Notes under the pieces: model-generated | Database searches by the model: none | What the model was told of the DNA's origin: nothing | Seen by the model: the letters and a program-made list of their open reading frames with translations, nothing else | Shown: positions 41,926-52,138 of the stretch, in pieces | Layout of the letters: the number at the start of each line of letters is the position of its first letter | Position numbering within the stretch: position 1 is the first letter of the stretch | Position numbers and translations under genes: made by a program | From: Zygaena filipendulae | Lineage: Eukaryota; Arthropoda; Insecta; Lepidoptera; Zygaenidae | Length of the DNA stretch: 64,000 nucleotides | Direction of reading: 5' to 3' | NCBI GenBank assembly: GCA_907165275.2 | Contig: OU015666.1 | Location: forward strand, 1,146,001-1,210,000

Positions 41926-41962
41926 GGTACGGTAATTTATACGGTAATATTAATTGATGTTT

Positions 41963-42175
41963 TACTCAGAATCGACTTTAATGATTACTTAGTTAAGTAT
42001 AGATTTTTAAAACAAAACTGCCGCAATCAGACAAGTTTAATAAATTAATGTAAATTGGCATTTAACGAGATGTAACTTAATTAGTTAAATGCCATTCAAC
42101 ATTAATTTATTAAACTGGTCTGATTGCGGCAGTTTTGTTTTAAAAATCTATACTTAACTAAGTAATCATTAAAGT
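41963..42175. mobile_element. MITE C copy lacking both tips
   Basis: ACTCAGAATCGACTTTAATG to AGTAATCATTAAAGT. The CCGCCGC tips and TTA/TAA flanks are gone on both sides. Confidence 0.85.
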
Positions 42176-42244
42176 AATGCTTCGTTAATTGCGACCACAT
42201 TTCGATGGCGTTTGTCGTATATAATGTATTATGTAAATAACTTC

Positions 42245-42350
42245 ATGTTATAAAACAAAGTCCTGCGCCGCGTCTGCCTATATGTCTGTTAAACTCAAAA
42301 ACTTCACCAATATAGATAGAGTGATTAATGAGGGAGGTTTAGGTAGGTAT
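42245..42350 (+). mobile_element. Hel-g Helitron-like 5' portion cut by MITE B
   Basis: TTATAAAACAAAGTCCTGCG, CACCAATATAGATAGAGTGA; stops at MITE B. Confidence 0.7.
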
Positions 42351-42681
42351 ATGGGCATGTTGACTAATTTTTTTTTTGGTCCGTCTTGTAGATTTATAAA
42401 AAATATTGGACACGTATTTTTTCTTTTTTTACGTAATCAAAAATAACGGCGATACATTGAGTTGAAATTTCGCGTAACGTCACTATTCGGAGAGTTTGTA
42501 TGGCGGTTTTAGCGGTGAGTGACGTCACGACCCCCTCACCCTAAACTTTATTGCGCTTTATCTCTGTATATTTTAATTTTATTTGAAAAAGAAAAAAATA
42601 CGTGTCTATTGTTTTTTTTTTTTTTTCTAACTGACGGACTAATTAGAATTTTGATTTTCAAAAGTAGTCAACATCCCCATT
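42351..42681 (+). mobile_element. MITE B copy
   Basis: ATGGGCATGTTGACT to AGTCAACATCCCCAT. One TGACGTCA at ~42521; the other is AACGTCAC. Poly-T expanded at 42612-42627. Confidence 0.86.
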
Positions 42682-42711
42682 GTTGGAAATGTCGAAAAAA
42701 ATGCCTCAAAT

Positions 42712-42821
42712 GCATACTACACGTCATCAGGGGTATAGAGAAGGACGTAGGGTACTTTTTGTCCCGGAATTCCCGCGGGAACTCCGAAAGTAACGCGGGT
42801 GAATCCGCGGCGAACAGCTAG
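42712..42821 (+). mobile_element. Helitron-like 3' portion
   Basis: CATCAGGGGTATAGAGAAGG, GGAATTCCCGCGGGAACTCC, GAACAGCTAG at 42812-42821. Confidence 0.78.
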
Positions 42822-43284
42822 TACAAATTTATAATACACTTTGTATGGTTAATGTACTATCACTTTGATGTGTGTACCTTTTGTGCCATCCAATGAAGTG
42901 GGACTTCAACGATATCGATATCAAAATTAAATTGGACAAACGTACAAGCAATTCTAGAATTAAACACTTTCGAAACACGGGCCGGTTTGCCTTCTAACGA
43001 GTACGTCCTTCGATGGAATATTGATATGTCTACGGCGAGTGTTGTGCCGTAAATAAATAATAATTATTTTGAATTCACGAATATAGGTGCTCGTACACAG
43101 AGCTCTTTGAGAACGAAACTTTTGGGATGGGAATTAATTAAAATATTTTAAGTGAATAATTTCGTTTTATTGGAATATGTGTTTTGGGCAAAACAAACTT
43201 CGTAATGCGAACTGTACTGGAGCCCTATTTTTGTTCGATGACGTGCGATTATTATGTACCTATGTACTTGAAAATATGATATTA
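42822..43284. other. unrecognised sequence
   Basis: About 460 bp; nothing recognised. Confidence 0.4.
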
Positions 43285-43472
43285 CTAGCTGTCCCCCGCG
43301 ATTTCATCCGCGGTAATTTCGGAGTTCCCGCGGGAATTCCTCGATAAAAACTATCCTATCTTTTAAGTTGGACAATATTATAAATGGTTACAAAATTTTA
43401 TCAAAATCCGTTCAGTAGTTTCGGAGTCCATCGCGGACAAACAACGTGACACGTGATTTATATATATTAAGA
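43285..43472 (-). mobile_element. Hel-b Helitron-like element, full length
   Basis: CTAGCTGTCCCCCGCGATTT; minus 5' end TCTTAATATATATAAATCAC; GGACTCCGAAACTACTGAAC in reverse. 188 bp. Confidence 0.87.
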
Positions 43473-43559
43473 TTAAGATTATGGATCAACTATAGGTAGG
43501 TACCTACTCCCTTTTGTTAAATATCATAAATGGTTTAATATCTAGTATTAAAATCGTGA

Positions 43560-43722
43560 TTCATTTTTCACGTAATCCAAACTAACAGCGATACATTGAG
43601 TTAAAATTTCTATCTGGTTCCGGTTCATTTTGAGCAAAAAATACGTGTCTATTGTTTTTTTATTTTCTAACTGACGGACTAATTAGAATTTTGATTTTCA
43701 AAAGTAGTCAACTTCCCTATTC
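43560..43722 (+). mobile_element. MITE B copy with internal deletion
   Basis: CACGTAATCCAAACTAACAG, then a jump to AAAAAATACGTGTCTATTG and ACTGACGGACTAATTAGAAT. The TGACGTCA centre is deleted. Confidence 0.72.
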
Positions 43723-44464
43723 TTCTTAACATACCTACATTATTAATATAGTGCCGTCTATAAAAAAAATTATAGTACTTGCAAAAGAATCATAGAAAAC
43801 AATCGACCACATTATGTCCTATGTTGAAACATAAAAAAAAAGTTTGACGCTATCAAATTTTTCGCACCTACAAAACGACCTTTCCGCAAACCGTAAAAAA
43901 GTTTGCCAAACAGAATTTTTTATTGCATGACCCCCTAAAAAGTCCCTCGTACATTGACGCGTCGATGGGATCGTTGAAATTTCCTACGCCTATAAAAACG
44001 TTAATGTACGTTGTACATAATTACATGTAGCTATATGCATGCTCGCTAAAGGGCCTACGTTTTATGACGGTACCATTTTATAGTTCCGTCAAGAGCTATG
44101 GTGGTAAAGAGGCGCTAGTTGCGAATGTCGATGAATTAAGAAAGGGGCCACTACATGAGCGACTGCTGACCGCCCGCTTCAGTCTATGAAGGTTTTCATT
44201 GCTGGCTGGGCTTAAATAATTTGATTGCGAATTTTTGAAGTGAAATATTGAATTGGCTCATTTCGAATTTTCATCATCAAGAAACAGAGAAACAAAGATT
44301 TATGGCAGCAAAATGAGACACAACGCAAATGAACAACACACATCAACACCAATTGTTTGCTTCCGCCGTGTTATCTTTAGAGACACCGTTGGGTAGGTAC
44401 ATATATAGGTGAAACAACTACTTACGTGTATTTACCTAATTACAGCATTTTCTTCTAAACTTAC
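43723..44464. other. repeat-poor, unrecognised; possible intron
   Basis: If the minus-strand exons to the right are real, this begins the intron after exon 2 (donor GTAAGTTTAG at 44464-44455). Confidence 0.4.
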
Positions 44465-44504
44465 CGAGTTTTGAAAGTGTTGTAGCGTCCTCTACGCACG
44501 GCAC
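44465..44504 (-). other. candidate exon 2 of a minus-strand gene
   Basis: On the minus strand TTTTATTTTTCAG precedes GTGCCGTGCGTAGAGGACGC, and the 40-nt segment ends CAAAACTCG before GTAAGTTTAG. Both splice sites match consensus well. Joined to exon 1, a reading frame from ATG at 44703 gives 43 codons ending at a TAG in this exon, so the exons are more likely 5' UTR with a short upstream ORF. Gene identity unknown. Confidence 0.45.
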
Positions 44505-44584
44505 CTGAAAAATAAAACATACGGATTAATAAAATAATGTAAAGAAATAAACATAAAAATAAATAGAAATAAAACGGTACTTAC

Positions 44585-44750
44585 CTCTTTATGCGCGTAG
44601 GCACTCCATTGTTTCCGCGTACGCCGGCTCGCCGCTGCAGTGTCCTTGCACTCACCTCCAGTCCGCTACGATCGCTCCGGCCGGGACCACGTCGCGCGCG
44701 CATGTTAAACCGATAGTATCCGCGAGTGTATACCTACCTTTCACAGTGCT
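44585..44750 (-). other. candidate first exon and promoter, CpG-rich
   Basis: On the minus strand a GC-rich block (GCGCGCGCGACGTGGTCCCG, GCGGCGAGCCGGCGTACGCG) ends ATAAAGAG before GTAAGTACCG. An 80-bp intron (44505-44584) links it to exon 2. A second good donor, GGAG before GTGAGTGCAA, lies at 44655. The start of transcription is not resolved; 44750 is approximate. Upstream sequence is repeat-poor, as expected near a promoter. Confidence 0.45.
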
Positions 44751-46384
44751 TTCGCATTTGCTAAATTTCTTATGCAAAAACTGTTATTGCTTGTATTCGC
44801 TTGCTTATTCGCTTATTGACTAATGTGTGTACGTTGTCAATTTTATTTTAAAATTATTTTATTCTAGTAGGTGTAACTCGTTACCAGTTATGAGCCGCTT
44901 TAAAGTAATTATTTATATTAACATGTGATTGAATTTTTTAAACTCAGCCATATTCTAAAGCAGCAACTGATTGTTCATATGTAGTAGATACATAATAACG
45001 AGAAGTATAATGTAAATTTTACGTAATGGCTCCCTAAATTTATATTACTGTTTGTAACATTCATTTTAATCGGAACGGAGAAAAAATAAAATCAGCTCAA
45101 CTGGGAGTTATTGACGCAATTTGTTAATCAAATGCTTCGCAAAAGCCAGCAATATTTTCTTACCGGACAATGGGAAGAAAACTATTGTTGGCGTTTGGTA
45201 CTAAAAATACAACAAACGGCCTATAACGGCCTGGGGCTATCGGGCCTAATCACATATTTCATGGCCCCACGGCTAACACGCGATTGTGTCCACCCCCTAA
45301 TCCGGTTGTTTTACGACTTGCCCAAGTCGATGGTAGCATAGGAATTTTTTCCCATTCTCATTTATTACGCCGACGTATTGTGCTCCGAAAGTTTTGTGTT
45401 GACTTCTGTTATGTGCGCGCGATTTGGTTTACAGCTCTCTCCTTCGCAAGTCTCAGTTCTTGCTAAAGGATCGCAGACCAAACGCCAGGAAACAGATGAA
45501 ACAAAACGAGGTCATCGCCCATAAAATCGTAAAGTAATGGGAGATTATGTTATTGAACTCAATTGAAACTCTCCATCTTTATACCACAATTTTTATAAAA
45601 ATCTTAACTTCAAAACTGAATTTGAAATTGAAGCACGAAAACAATCGATGCGTACATGGAACGGCGTGAAATCACGTTCACGCCTGGAGACGTAGTGAGG
45701 TGGTTAAACCACCCGTAAAATTGCATCGAAGTTCGTTTGATTACCGTCGCTCTATCTATTTCATACCACCTAATCTAAGTAACATGTACCTATGGTATCC
45801 ATAGAGATTGTTGAAGACTGGGGTCGGTTCTTTTATTCGGGAATCCCAAGCGTGACAGGACCTTTGTGCCGAAGGATCAACAGGACGTTAAAGGCTTACA
45901 AAAGTAACAATGTGGATGGAAGAAGCATCTGCATAATCTGAGTTCGCATTGTCTAACGCTTTCTATTATACTCGGGTAATATACTTATTTTATTTGAGCA
46001 AGCATGAAGGTCGCTAGAGGTCGCGAGAAGGCCATGTAAGAGAAAAAAAATAAACCAAACAATAACGACAGCAACACCACAGAGAATATAAAAATATGTC
46101 TAGACACAAACATTATTATTATAAAATGTTATATCACTGTACCGCTAAGTTTGTGTAGTCTATGGAAAATGGCTGAAGTCACTGTCTCGATCATTATTTA
46201 AGTTTAGAATTTTCATAATTATCTACTCTTTTTAGTGAAACGATTGTGATGAAACAAACCTATTATGTAAGAAAAGCAAATGCGAAGATGGTGTTCAATT
46301 CTGATCAATGTTCAGTAGTTTAAGCATGATACGTGTGCAAACAAACAGAATGGCAGAAAAAATATATGAAAAAGCATTGTTTTG
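44751..46384. other. repeat-poor, unrecognised sequence
   Basis: About 1.6 kb. ORFs of 76 and 60 codons (45111-45466) have no recognisable domain. GGTGGTTAAACCACC near 45696 is a short palindrome. Confidence 0.42.
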
Positions 46385-46676
46385 AATGGCTAGTTGACTA
46401 AATTTTTTTGTCCGGCTTGTAGATTAATAAAAAATATTGGACACGTATTTTTCTTTATTTACGTAACCAAATGATAACGGCGATACATTGAGTTGAAATT
46501 TCGAGTGACGTCACTATCCGGTGCAGTTTGTACCCCCACCCTAAACTTTAATGCCCTATATCTAAGCATATTTTCATTGATTTGAAAAAGCAAAAAATAC
46601 GTGTCCAATATTTTTTATTCATCCACAAACCAGACTAATTAGAATTTTCATTTTCAAAGGTCGAAAACACCCCTAT
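46385..46676 (+). mobile_element. MITE B copy with internal deletion
   Basis: AATGGCTAGTTGACT to AACACCCCTATT. One TGACGTCA at ~46507; the second site and ~25 bp around it are missing. Confidence 0.78.
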
Positions 46677-47615
46677 TCTGCTGGAATACCCAGCAGTGTT
46701 TTGACTTACCTATGTGCTCGACAATTTAGACAGTTGGTCCTTAAGTATGGCTCTTTCGACGTCGAGAAGATCGAAAAAATTAAGACATGGAATCTTTCGA
46801 AAATTGTTAACAAATACCTTAGAAAATTACGAAATAAGTACTGAAAACCGTTTCTGAAAAGTCTGCGTAAGACCAATAGTTTTAAAAATAAAAACGATCG
46901 CAAAGGAACATTGAAATGGAATAATTTTATTGTAAACCCATAAACATTAAATAAAGCAATAAGAACTTACGAAAATGTGAGGCGACAATGGCGACCTCAT
47001 CACTATTAAGTTGTCAAGTTACAGAATGTGGGGTAAGGTTCTACGACGTCCGCCTAGCTCTTATTTGAATAAATATAATGTTGTAATCGAAATAGATGAC
47101 TTATATTAAGTTCAATATAAAAAGTAAATAATAATAATTTAGATTTAAATCGTATGTATTGAAGTATAATATTAATGGAGACTGGAGTAAGTCATGAACA
47201 AAATAAAAAATACATGATTTGAATTTCAAATAAAGAATTTCGAAATTAAATAAAAAAAATATAGCAAGTTTTAAAAATAAAGAAGTAATAAGAAATGGGA
47301 TCATAACGAGTGGCATACAGTCGCCTCGTTACAAAGTGATCTCTACCAGGGTACTAATTCATGACGTAAAAAAAAAATATAACGACGTATATCAATGGCA
47401 GTAAATTATTTCGCAGACTAGACTTTGTAGTATTTAATAGTGACCCAAAAAGGTTGATTGCGCTCCTTTACGACCTCCCCTGGTTTATGTTATACACCAT
47501 TCCGTTTTTAGTCTTTCCGCTCCTCACCGTCTTCTCCTGACAATCAAAACACATGGAGCTTTCGCGGCGTAAGTAACAAACGGTTGCCCCGAACCTCTGG
47601 CCCTCCCATTGACTA
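46677..47615. other. unrecognised sequence
   Basis: About 940 bp; no repeat or gene recognised. Short minus ORFs are Phe/Leu-rich AT translations. Confidence 0.4.
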
Positions 47616-47618
47616 ATA

Positions 47619-48134
47619 GAGCGATGCCATACGGGCGTTGTCTGTGCGTTGCGTTAGCGCTGCGTCGACTGAGCGGTGACGCTCCGTTGTTCTACATACA
47701 AATCTGAACGACATGCCACACGATGCGTTGAAATGACGGAAGGCGACGCAACGCAAGCGCAACGTACAAGGAGAGGTGAGAGACGAGGTGGGGAAGGGAG
47801 CTGCGTTGAAACGACGGAGCGGCAGCGCAGTATTTATTAGCATATTGAAGGTGACAGTTATTGCACATTTTATTGTGAAAATGAGTGCGGAAGATATTGA
47901 TATAGATTATCTTATCTCATTAGTTCAAGAAAGACCTCCTTTATGGGATAAATCAAATGAAGATTTTATTCAACTCCATTGTCGTTCAAAGACTGACATC
48001 CTACACCAACGCAGCGACGACGGAGTTAACTACATTGACGCAGCGTCGACGCAGCGCTCATGTGGCATTCACTGCGTTGAAATCATCGCGGCGCGACGAC
48101 GCAGCGCAGCTGCAACGCCCGTGTGGCATCGCTC
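47619..48134 (+). mobile_element. inverted-repeat element carrying a MADF fragment, 516 bp
   Basis: Ends GAGCGATGCCATACGGGCGT and ACGCCCGTGTGGCATCGCTC are inverted with one mismatch in 22 bp. ATA at 47616-47618 and 48135-48137 may be a 3-bp duplication. Both arms are rich in GCTGCGTCG-type motifs in opposite orientation. The centre holds the start of a MADF protein. The pattern suggests a PIF/Harbinger-like element whose MADF/Myb gene was nearly deleted; the superfamily is inferred. Confidence 0.75.
47881..47975 (+). pseudogene. MADF-domain N-terminal remnant
   Basis: ATG at 47881 opens MSAEDIDIDYLISLVQERPP then LWDKSNEDF. The L-I-x-L-V-x-E-R-P-x-L-W-D pattern is the start of the MADF (Adf-1-type Myb/SANT-like) DNA-binding domain. 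The normal ~80-residue domain stops after about 31 residues, where sequence switches to the right-hand arm of the element. The 133-codon ORF spanning 47776-48177 is therefore arm + MADF start + arm. MADF proteins are encoded both by host genes and by PIF/Harbinger transposons; its place between the inverted repeats favours the latter. Confidence 0.75.
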
Positions 48135-48137
48135 ATA

Positions 48138-48327
48138 CGGTAGGATATTTCTTTCTTACTCTATCATAGGCGGATAGAGTAAGAAAGCAAATTTGCTTTT
48201 ATTATTTTTTTTTTTTAACAAACAGGCTAGATTTGTTTTCCACCTGATGTTAGGTGACGGTGTTATCGATGATAGAAAACACACCTAGCTTGGAGTGGAT
48301 TTAGTTTTTTGGTTAAATCAATATTTT
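48138..48327. other. unrecognised; possible SINE1 tail scrap
   Basis: Poly-T at 48204-48217 then TTTCCACCTGATGTTAGGTG resembles a worn reverse SINE tail. Confidence 0.4.
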
Positions 48328-48415
48328 CAGGGGAACGGAAAAGGACATTGGGAACTTTTATCTCGGATTCCCGCGGGAACTTCGAAATTAACTGAAACTG
48401 CACAGAACAGCTACT
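48328..48415 (+). mobile_element. Helitron-like 3' scrap
   Basis: TTTTCAGGGGAACGGAAAAG, GGATTCCCGCGGGAACTTCG, CAGAACAGCTA; hairpin partly deleted. Confidence 0.65.
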
Positions 48416-49617
48416 CATAATTTTTTTTTATTGTTAAGTAGGTTGTTTGTTTGAACACATTCAGTTTATAACTTGCGCCATGCTCCATTGGGGATCCCTC
48501 TTCTCTGGCGGGCGGCGCAGCCCAGAGAGCGCTGTGTTTACTTTTATTGTCAAGATAAATCTGTCTTAACAGTCTCGATAATCGCCACTAACCGCCACAC
48601 AGATATATAGGCACATTAAGCCCGACGGGATTATGCTTGAGTGCCGAATGGATACCTGAAAAACGTAGTTGTGTTTGACATTGGCAATTAAGAAAGAAAT
48701 AAAGCTTACAGAGGTCAAACTTGGTATAAAAATCATCTAGTTATCTTCTAGAACTGGCTGTATGGACTTCGATTCCTTTGCCTTCCCCATAAGGGGTGAA
48801 TTTAACAACAACAATAACAATCGTGTTTGACACTGGCAACTAAGACAAAATAAAGAAAGAAAAAGTTTACTGGAAAGCTCAGAAGAACTGGAAAGTTTAC
48901 GGAGGTCAAAATCCGCTGTAAAGAAAATCATCGATCGATTGAAGAATATAGGTATGTAATAGGGTACTAAGTACGCCAGAATGAAAAATATGCAATGACC
49001 TTGAGACTAAATTAATCGTCAATCATCATCATCAAAAACCTGAATAATTAGTATCTAGTATTTTGTACGAAAAAGATAAGATATTGCGTTGGTTAAATAG
49101 AAAAATGAAGTTTTTCAAAAAGAAAAAAAATCAAACAGACAAACTCTCATTCGCCCATTCTCACAATTAGGATATAGGTAAATAATAAATATTTGCTGTT
49201 AGTAATTAGTTTAGTTAACATACGTTACAAGTTACAATAATTCTACGAGTTAACATTCATTATTGTCGCGGGCCGCAATAAAATAATTTCAACTAAACTA
49301 TTGCCTACCGTTAAACAGAAACGTAAAACTGTGATACCGAGTTTACGAGTTAAACTACGGTTAGTGTACACGTAAACGCCACACCCGGGGCTCTTAAACC
49401 AACTTTGATAGTTAAATTTTAACTGTCAACGCGAAGTTGAGCTATTTAAAGTTTAGTGAGCTTATAAAATTTCTACTATATTGTATTCATTATTTGCAAC
49501 CTTTGACTCAGTAGTTAACGATTTGATACATTGATTTCGCTGATCATATTGACCGAAACAATTAATAAAATAAAAAAATTGACAGAATTAAATTTTACAC
49601 TATATTTTTAAACTATG
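48416..49617. other. unrecognised, repeat-poor sequence
   Basis: About 1.2 kb. CGTGTTTGACACTGGCAAC (48821) repeats TTGTGTTTGACATTGGCAA (48669), a local duplication. No gene recognised. Confidence 0.42.
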
Positions 49618-49690
49618 TACTGTCCGCCGTGATTTAAACCGCGGTCATCGGAGTTCCCGCGGGAACTCTAAGATAGACAAAGTGTCTTTA
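49618..49690 (-). mobile_element. Helitron-like 3' scrap
   Basis: CTGTCCGCCGTGATTTAAAC, CGGAGTTCCCGCGGGAACTC. Confidence 0.6.
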
Positions 49691-49852
49691 AACAATAAAG
49701 GACTAAAAAAAAACAATCAAGAATTTTTTCTTATCGCTTAAAAAAACCGGCAAAGGTCTTGAAGCATACAGCCTTATTTAATAGTACATTGTTATCCTAG
49801 GGGTGAAAGTAACTTATTTAGTCCCGAGTCGGGGTTTGGCGCCCGAGCTACT

Positions 49853-50063
49853 AATGAGTGAATTTTATTTTACATAAATCAACCATTAGGTGTGCTACTG
49901 GCCAGTAAGTATGCCCCCTATGACATAAAAAAAAAACTTGAGTTTCTGCAGTATCCAGCTGTCAGTTGAAAGCGATTCTCCCTTGGGCTGAAAAGGGTTA
50001 CTTTCAACCCGCTTCTCAGGCAACTTCAGACCTACTTTCCGAGTATGAGTAATGAAAAAATAA
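49853..50063 (-). repeat. R200 dispersed repeat, inverted copy 2
   Basis: AATGAGTGAATTTTATTTTA to CGAGTATGAGTAATGAAAAA; near-identical reverse of 28329-28535. Confidence 0.82.
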
Positions 50064-50424
50064 TTTTTATGGAGGTAGGTATAGGTATACTTACGTGCTA
50101 TATACTAACTCTACATACAATATGGTTAACCAACTCTAATAATAAACGAACAAATAATTCCAACATTGAAATTTGAAACACAAAATTTCAATTTAACCAC
50201 ACACAAACCTCATTTGCATTATTCTAATAGGCACTTAAGGTGTCTCCGAGGCCTAACTTGCTCTGTATAAGTGTATATAGTGACGGATCAAATTCCCAAA
50301 CTCGGGGGGTCGGTCTCTAGCGGCGCGGCGGCAGAATGTAGCCGAATTCACATTAAACACAAATTGAATATGAATTGTATTCCCGCGACGTATTAAGTAC
50401 CTACGTCATTGGGTATGTTACATA
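50064..50424. other. unrecognised sequence
   Basis: About 360 bp; nothing recognised. Confidence 0.4.
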
Positions 50425-50493
50425 CTAGCTGCTCCCCGCGGTTTCGCCCGCGTTAATTTTGGACATCCCGCCAGCATTTCGAGATAAAGTACT
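50425..50493 (-). mobile_element. Helitron-like 3' fragment
   Basis: CTAGCTGCTCCCCGCGGTTT, GCCCGCGTTAATTTTGGA; stops at GATAAAGTAC. Confidence 0.7.
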
Positions 50494-50500
50494 AATCTAA

Positions 50501-50687
50501 TCTAATATATATAAATCACGTGTCACAATGTTTGTCCGCGATGGACTCCGAAACTACTGAACGGATTCTGATAAAATTTTGTAACCATTTATAATATGGT
50601 CCAACTTAAAAGATAGGATAGTTTTTATCCCGGAATTCCCGCGGAAAGTCCGAAATTACCGCGGATGAAATCGCGGGGGACAGCTAG
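50501..50687 (+). mobile_element. Hel-b Helitron-like element, full length
   Basis: TCTAATATATATAAATCACG to GGGACAGCTAG, 187 bp; cleanest Hel-b copy. Confidence 0.88.
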
Positions 50688-50739
50688 TAACCTTATATTT
50701 TTTACAACATGTAGAGTGCAAAATTGAATGTAGGTAGGT

Positions 50740-50919
50740 ACCTAGTTTCAAACCCGTTGATTTCGGAGTTCCTGTGTGAATTCCGCGATAACTGTTATTC
50801 CGGGACCCTATGTCTGTATCCCTGATAACTTCTATACAAAATTTCGTGATGATCGGTTGAGCTGTTATAAGCCGTGAAAGCGTAACAAACAAACTCACTT
50901 TCACATTTATTAGTAAGGA
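50740..50919 (-). mobile_element. Hel-c Helitron-like element, 3' tip lost
   Basis: TTGATTTCGGAGTTCCTGTG; AAATTTCGTGATGATCGG; minus 5' end TCCTTACTAATAAATGTGAA. Confidence 0.77.
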
Positions 50920-51005
50920 TTACCTCACGTACTTAGCCATTCCCGCGGTATACAGAATTTTACAGATGACAAAGTAGCGGCACGCAAACAAATCTTCAAA
51001 GATAT
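50920..51005 (-). repeat. unit shared with 35146-35233
   Basis: Minus strand ATCTTTGAAGATTTGTTTGC, GTGCCGCTACTTTGTCATCT, CCGCGGGAATGGCTAAGTAC; directly precedes the Helitron TC in both places. Confidence 0.78.
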
Positions 51006-51235
51006 TTCATTTAAGAAGAATCCGATAGGAGAATTTCTAATTTATTTTCAACACGTGAAATCTTCTTTAGTAGTTAGGATAGAAGCCACCAAATAAAACT
51101 AACACCGACTTGTTAAGCTGGACAGAGAGATTGTAAATATTTACTTTTAATTAGTCTTTCGCGACAATTAAACAAACATCGCCTAATGGAGGTACACTAA
51201 GCTGCATAAGAGCTTGAATACTATAATATTGTATA

Positions 51236-51434
51236 TTAGCTGTGACCCGCGGTTTCACCTGCGGTAATTTCGGAGTTCCCGCGGAAATTTCGAGATAAAA
51301 AGTATCCTATGTCCTTCTCTGTACCCTTGAAAACGTGCATGCCAAATTTCATCCAATTCCGTTCAGCCGTTTTTTCGTGATTAAGTAACAAACATCCAAA
51401 CATCCACACTTTCACATTTATAATACTAGTAGGA
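51236..51434 (-). mobile_element. Hel-a Helitron-like element, full length
   Basis: TTAGCTGTGACCCGCGGTTT; minus 5' end TCCTACTAGTATTATAAATG; 199 bp. Confidence 0.85.
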
Positions 51435-51599
51435 AGTAGGATCTACCAACTTAACTTGCATGATGGACTTCGGGCAAGAACTCACCAACTGCGGAAATCC
51501 CTCAAGGTCTTTTTATATCGGTCTATAGTGGATATGGGTTATATAGTAGAGATATGAAGGATTAGTAATTAGTTCCAACTTCCAACTAATCAATTAATT

Positions 51600-51835
51600 G
51601 GACATAGATAAGCAATAGTATGTTAACCCACATTGAAGAAATTTTGAGTAAATCGTGTTTTATAATTATAGCGCCATTTTGTTTCAACCTTTTTTTATGT
51701 TCGACATATTTTTCAATATTTCAACAATGCAATAAGGTAAACACATAATTAAAAAACGTTCTCTGACTCGCAATAAATCGTTCTGAATCAATAACTTAAT
51801 TTTGTGGGTTAACATGTTATTGCTTATCTACTACC
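51600..51835 (+). mobile_element. MITE E, 236 bp, duplication AATT
   Basis: GGACATAGATAAGCAATAGT to TTGCTTATCTACTACC, flanked by AATT at 51596-51599 and 51836-51839. Confidence 0.88.
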
Positions 51836-51981
51836 AATTATACTTTTTGCTAGCTAGCTCTCAACGCACGCATCTCAAGCCCACTATATTTGTAATTCGT
51901 AATGGAAAAGAACCAACAACACAACAATAAGACGGTGCTTTTTGATTTCTCACTGATGGTCGAAAAATACTATAAATTACC
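51836..51981. other. unrecognised sequence
   Basis: Nothing recognised. Confidence 0.4.
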
Positions 51982-52025
51982 TACATTATAAGAAGAAGAA
52001 GAAGAAGAAGAAGAAAATACATTAT
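51982..52025. repeat. (GAA)n array flanked by an 8-bp direct repeat
   Basis: TACATTAT at 51982-51989 and 52018-52025 brackets AAGAAGAAG...GAAAA. Same arrangement as 21383-21430. Confidence 0.68.
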
Positions 52026-52049
52026 GTACCTAAGTATATACCTACTAGT

Positions 52050-52107
52050 ACATTTATCTTGAACGAATCCCGAAATCGATGCGAGTTGAACCGCAAGCAA
52101 TGACTAG
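52050..52107 (+). mobile_element. Helitron-like 3' scrap
   Basis: CGAATCCCGAAATCGATGCG, GTTGAACCGCAAGCAATGAC, CTAG at 52104-52107. Confidence 0.55.
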
Positions 52108-52138
52108 TCTAGGTATTATATAAATTTACTAGCTGTCC

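Noticed and set aside
44585..44703. Coding exon encoding an Arg-rich N-terminus
   Set aside because: The frame closes at a TAG 13 nt into exon 2, giving 43 codons; 5' UTR or an upstream ORF is more likely.
45111..45466. Overlapping ORFs of 76 and 60 codons as exons
   Set aside because: No recognised family and overlapping frames; AG and GT sites nearby are no better than chance.
47776..48177. 133-codon ORF as an intact gene
   Set aside because: Only the 31 residues from 47881 look like a protein family; the rest is translated inverted-repeat arm, and the MADF domain is cut short.
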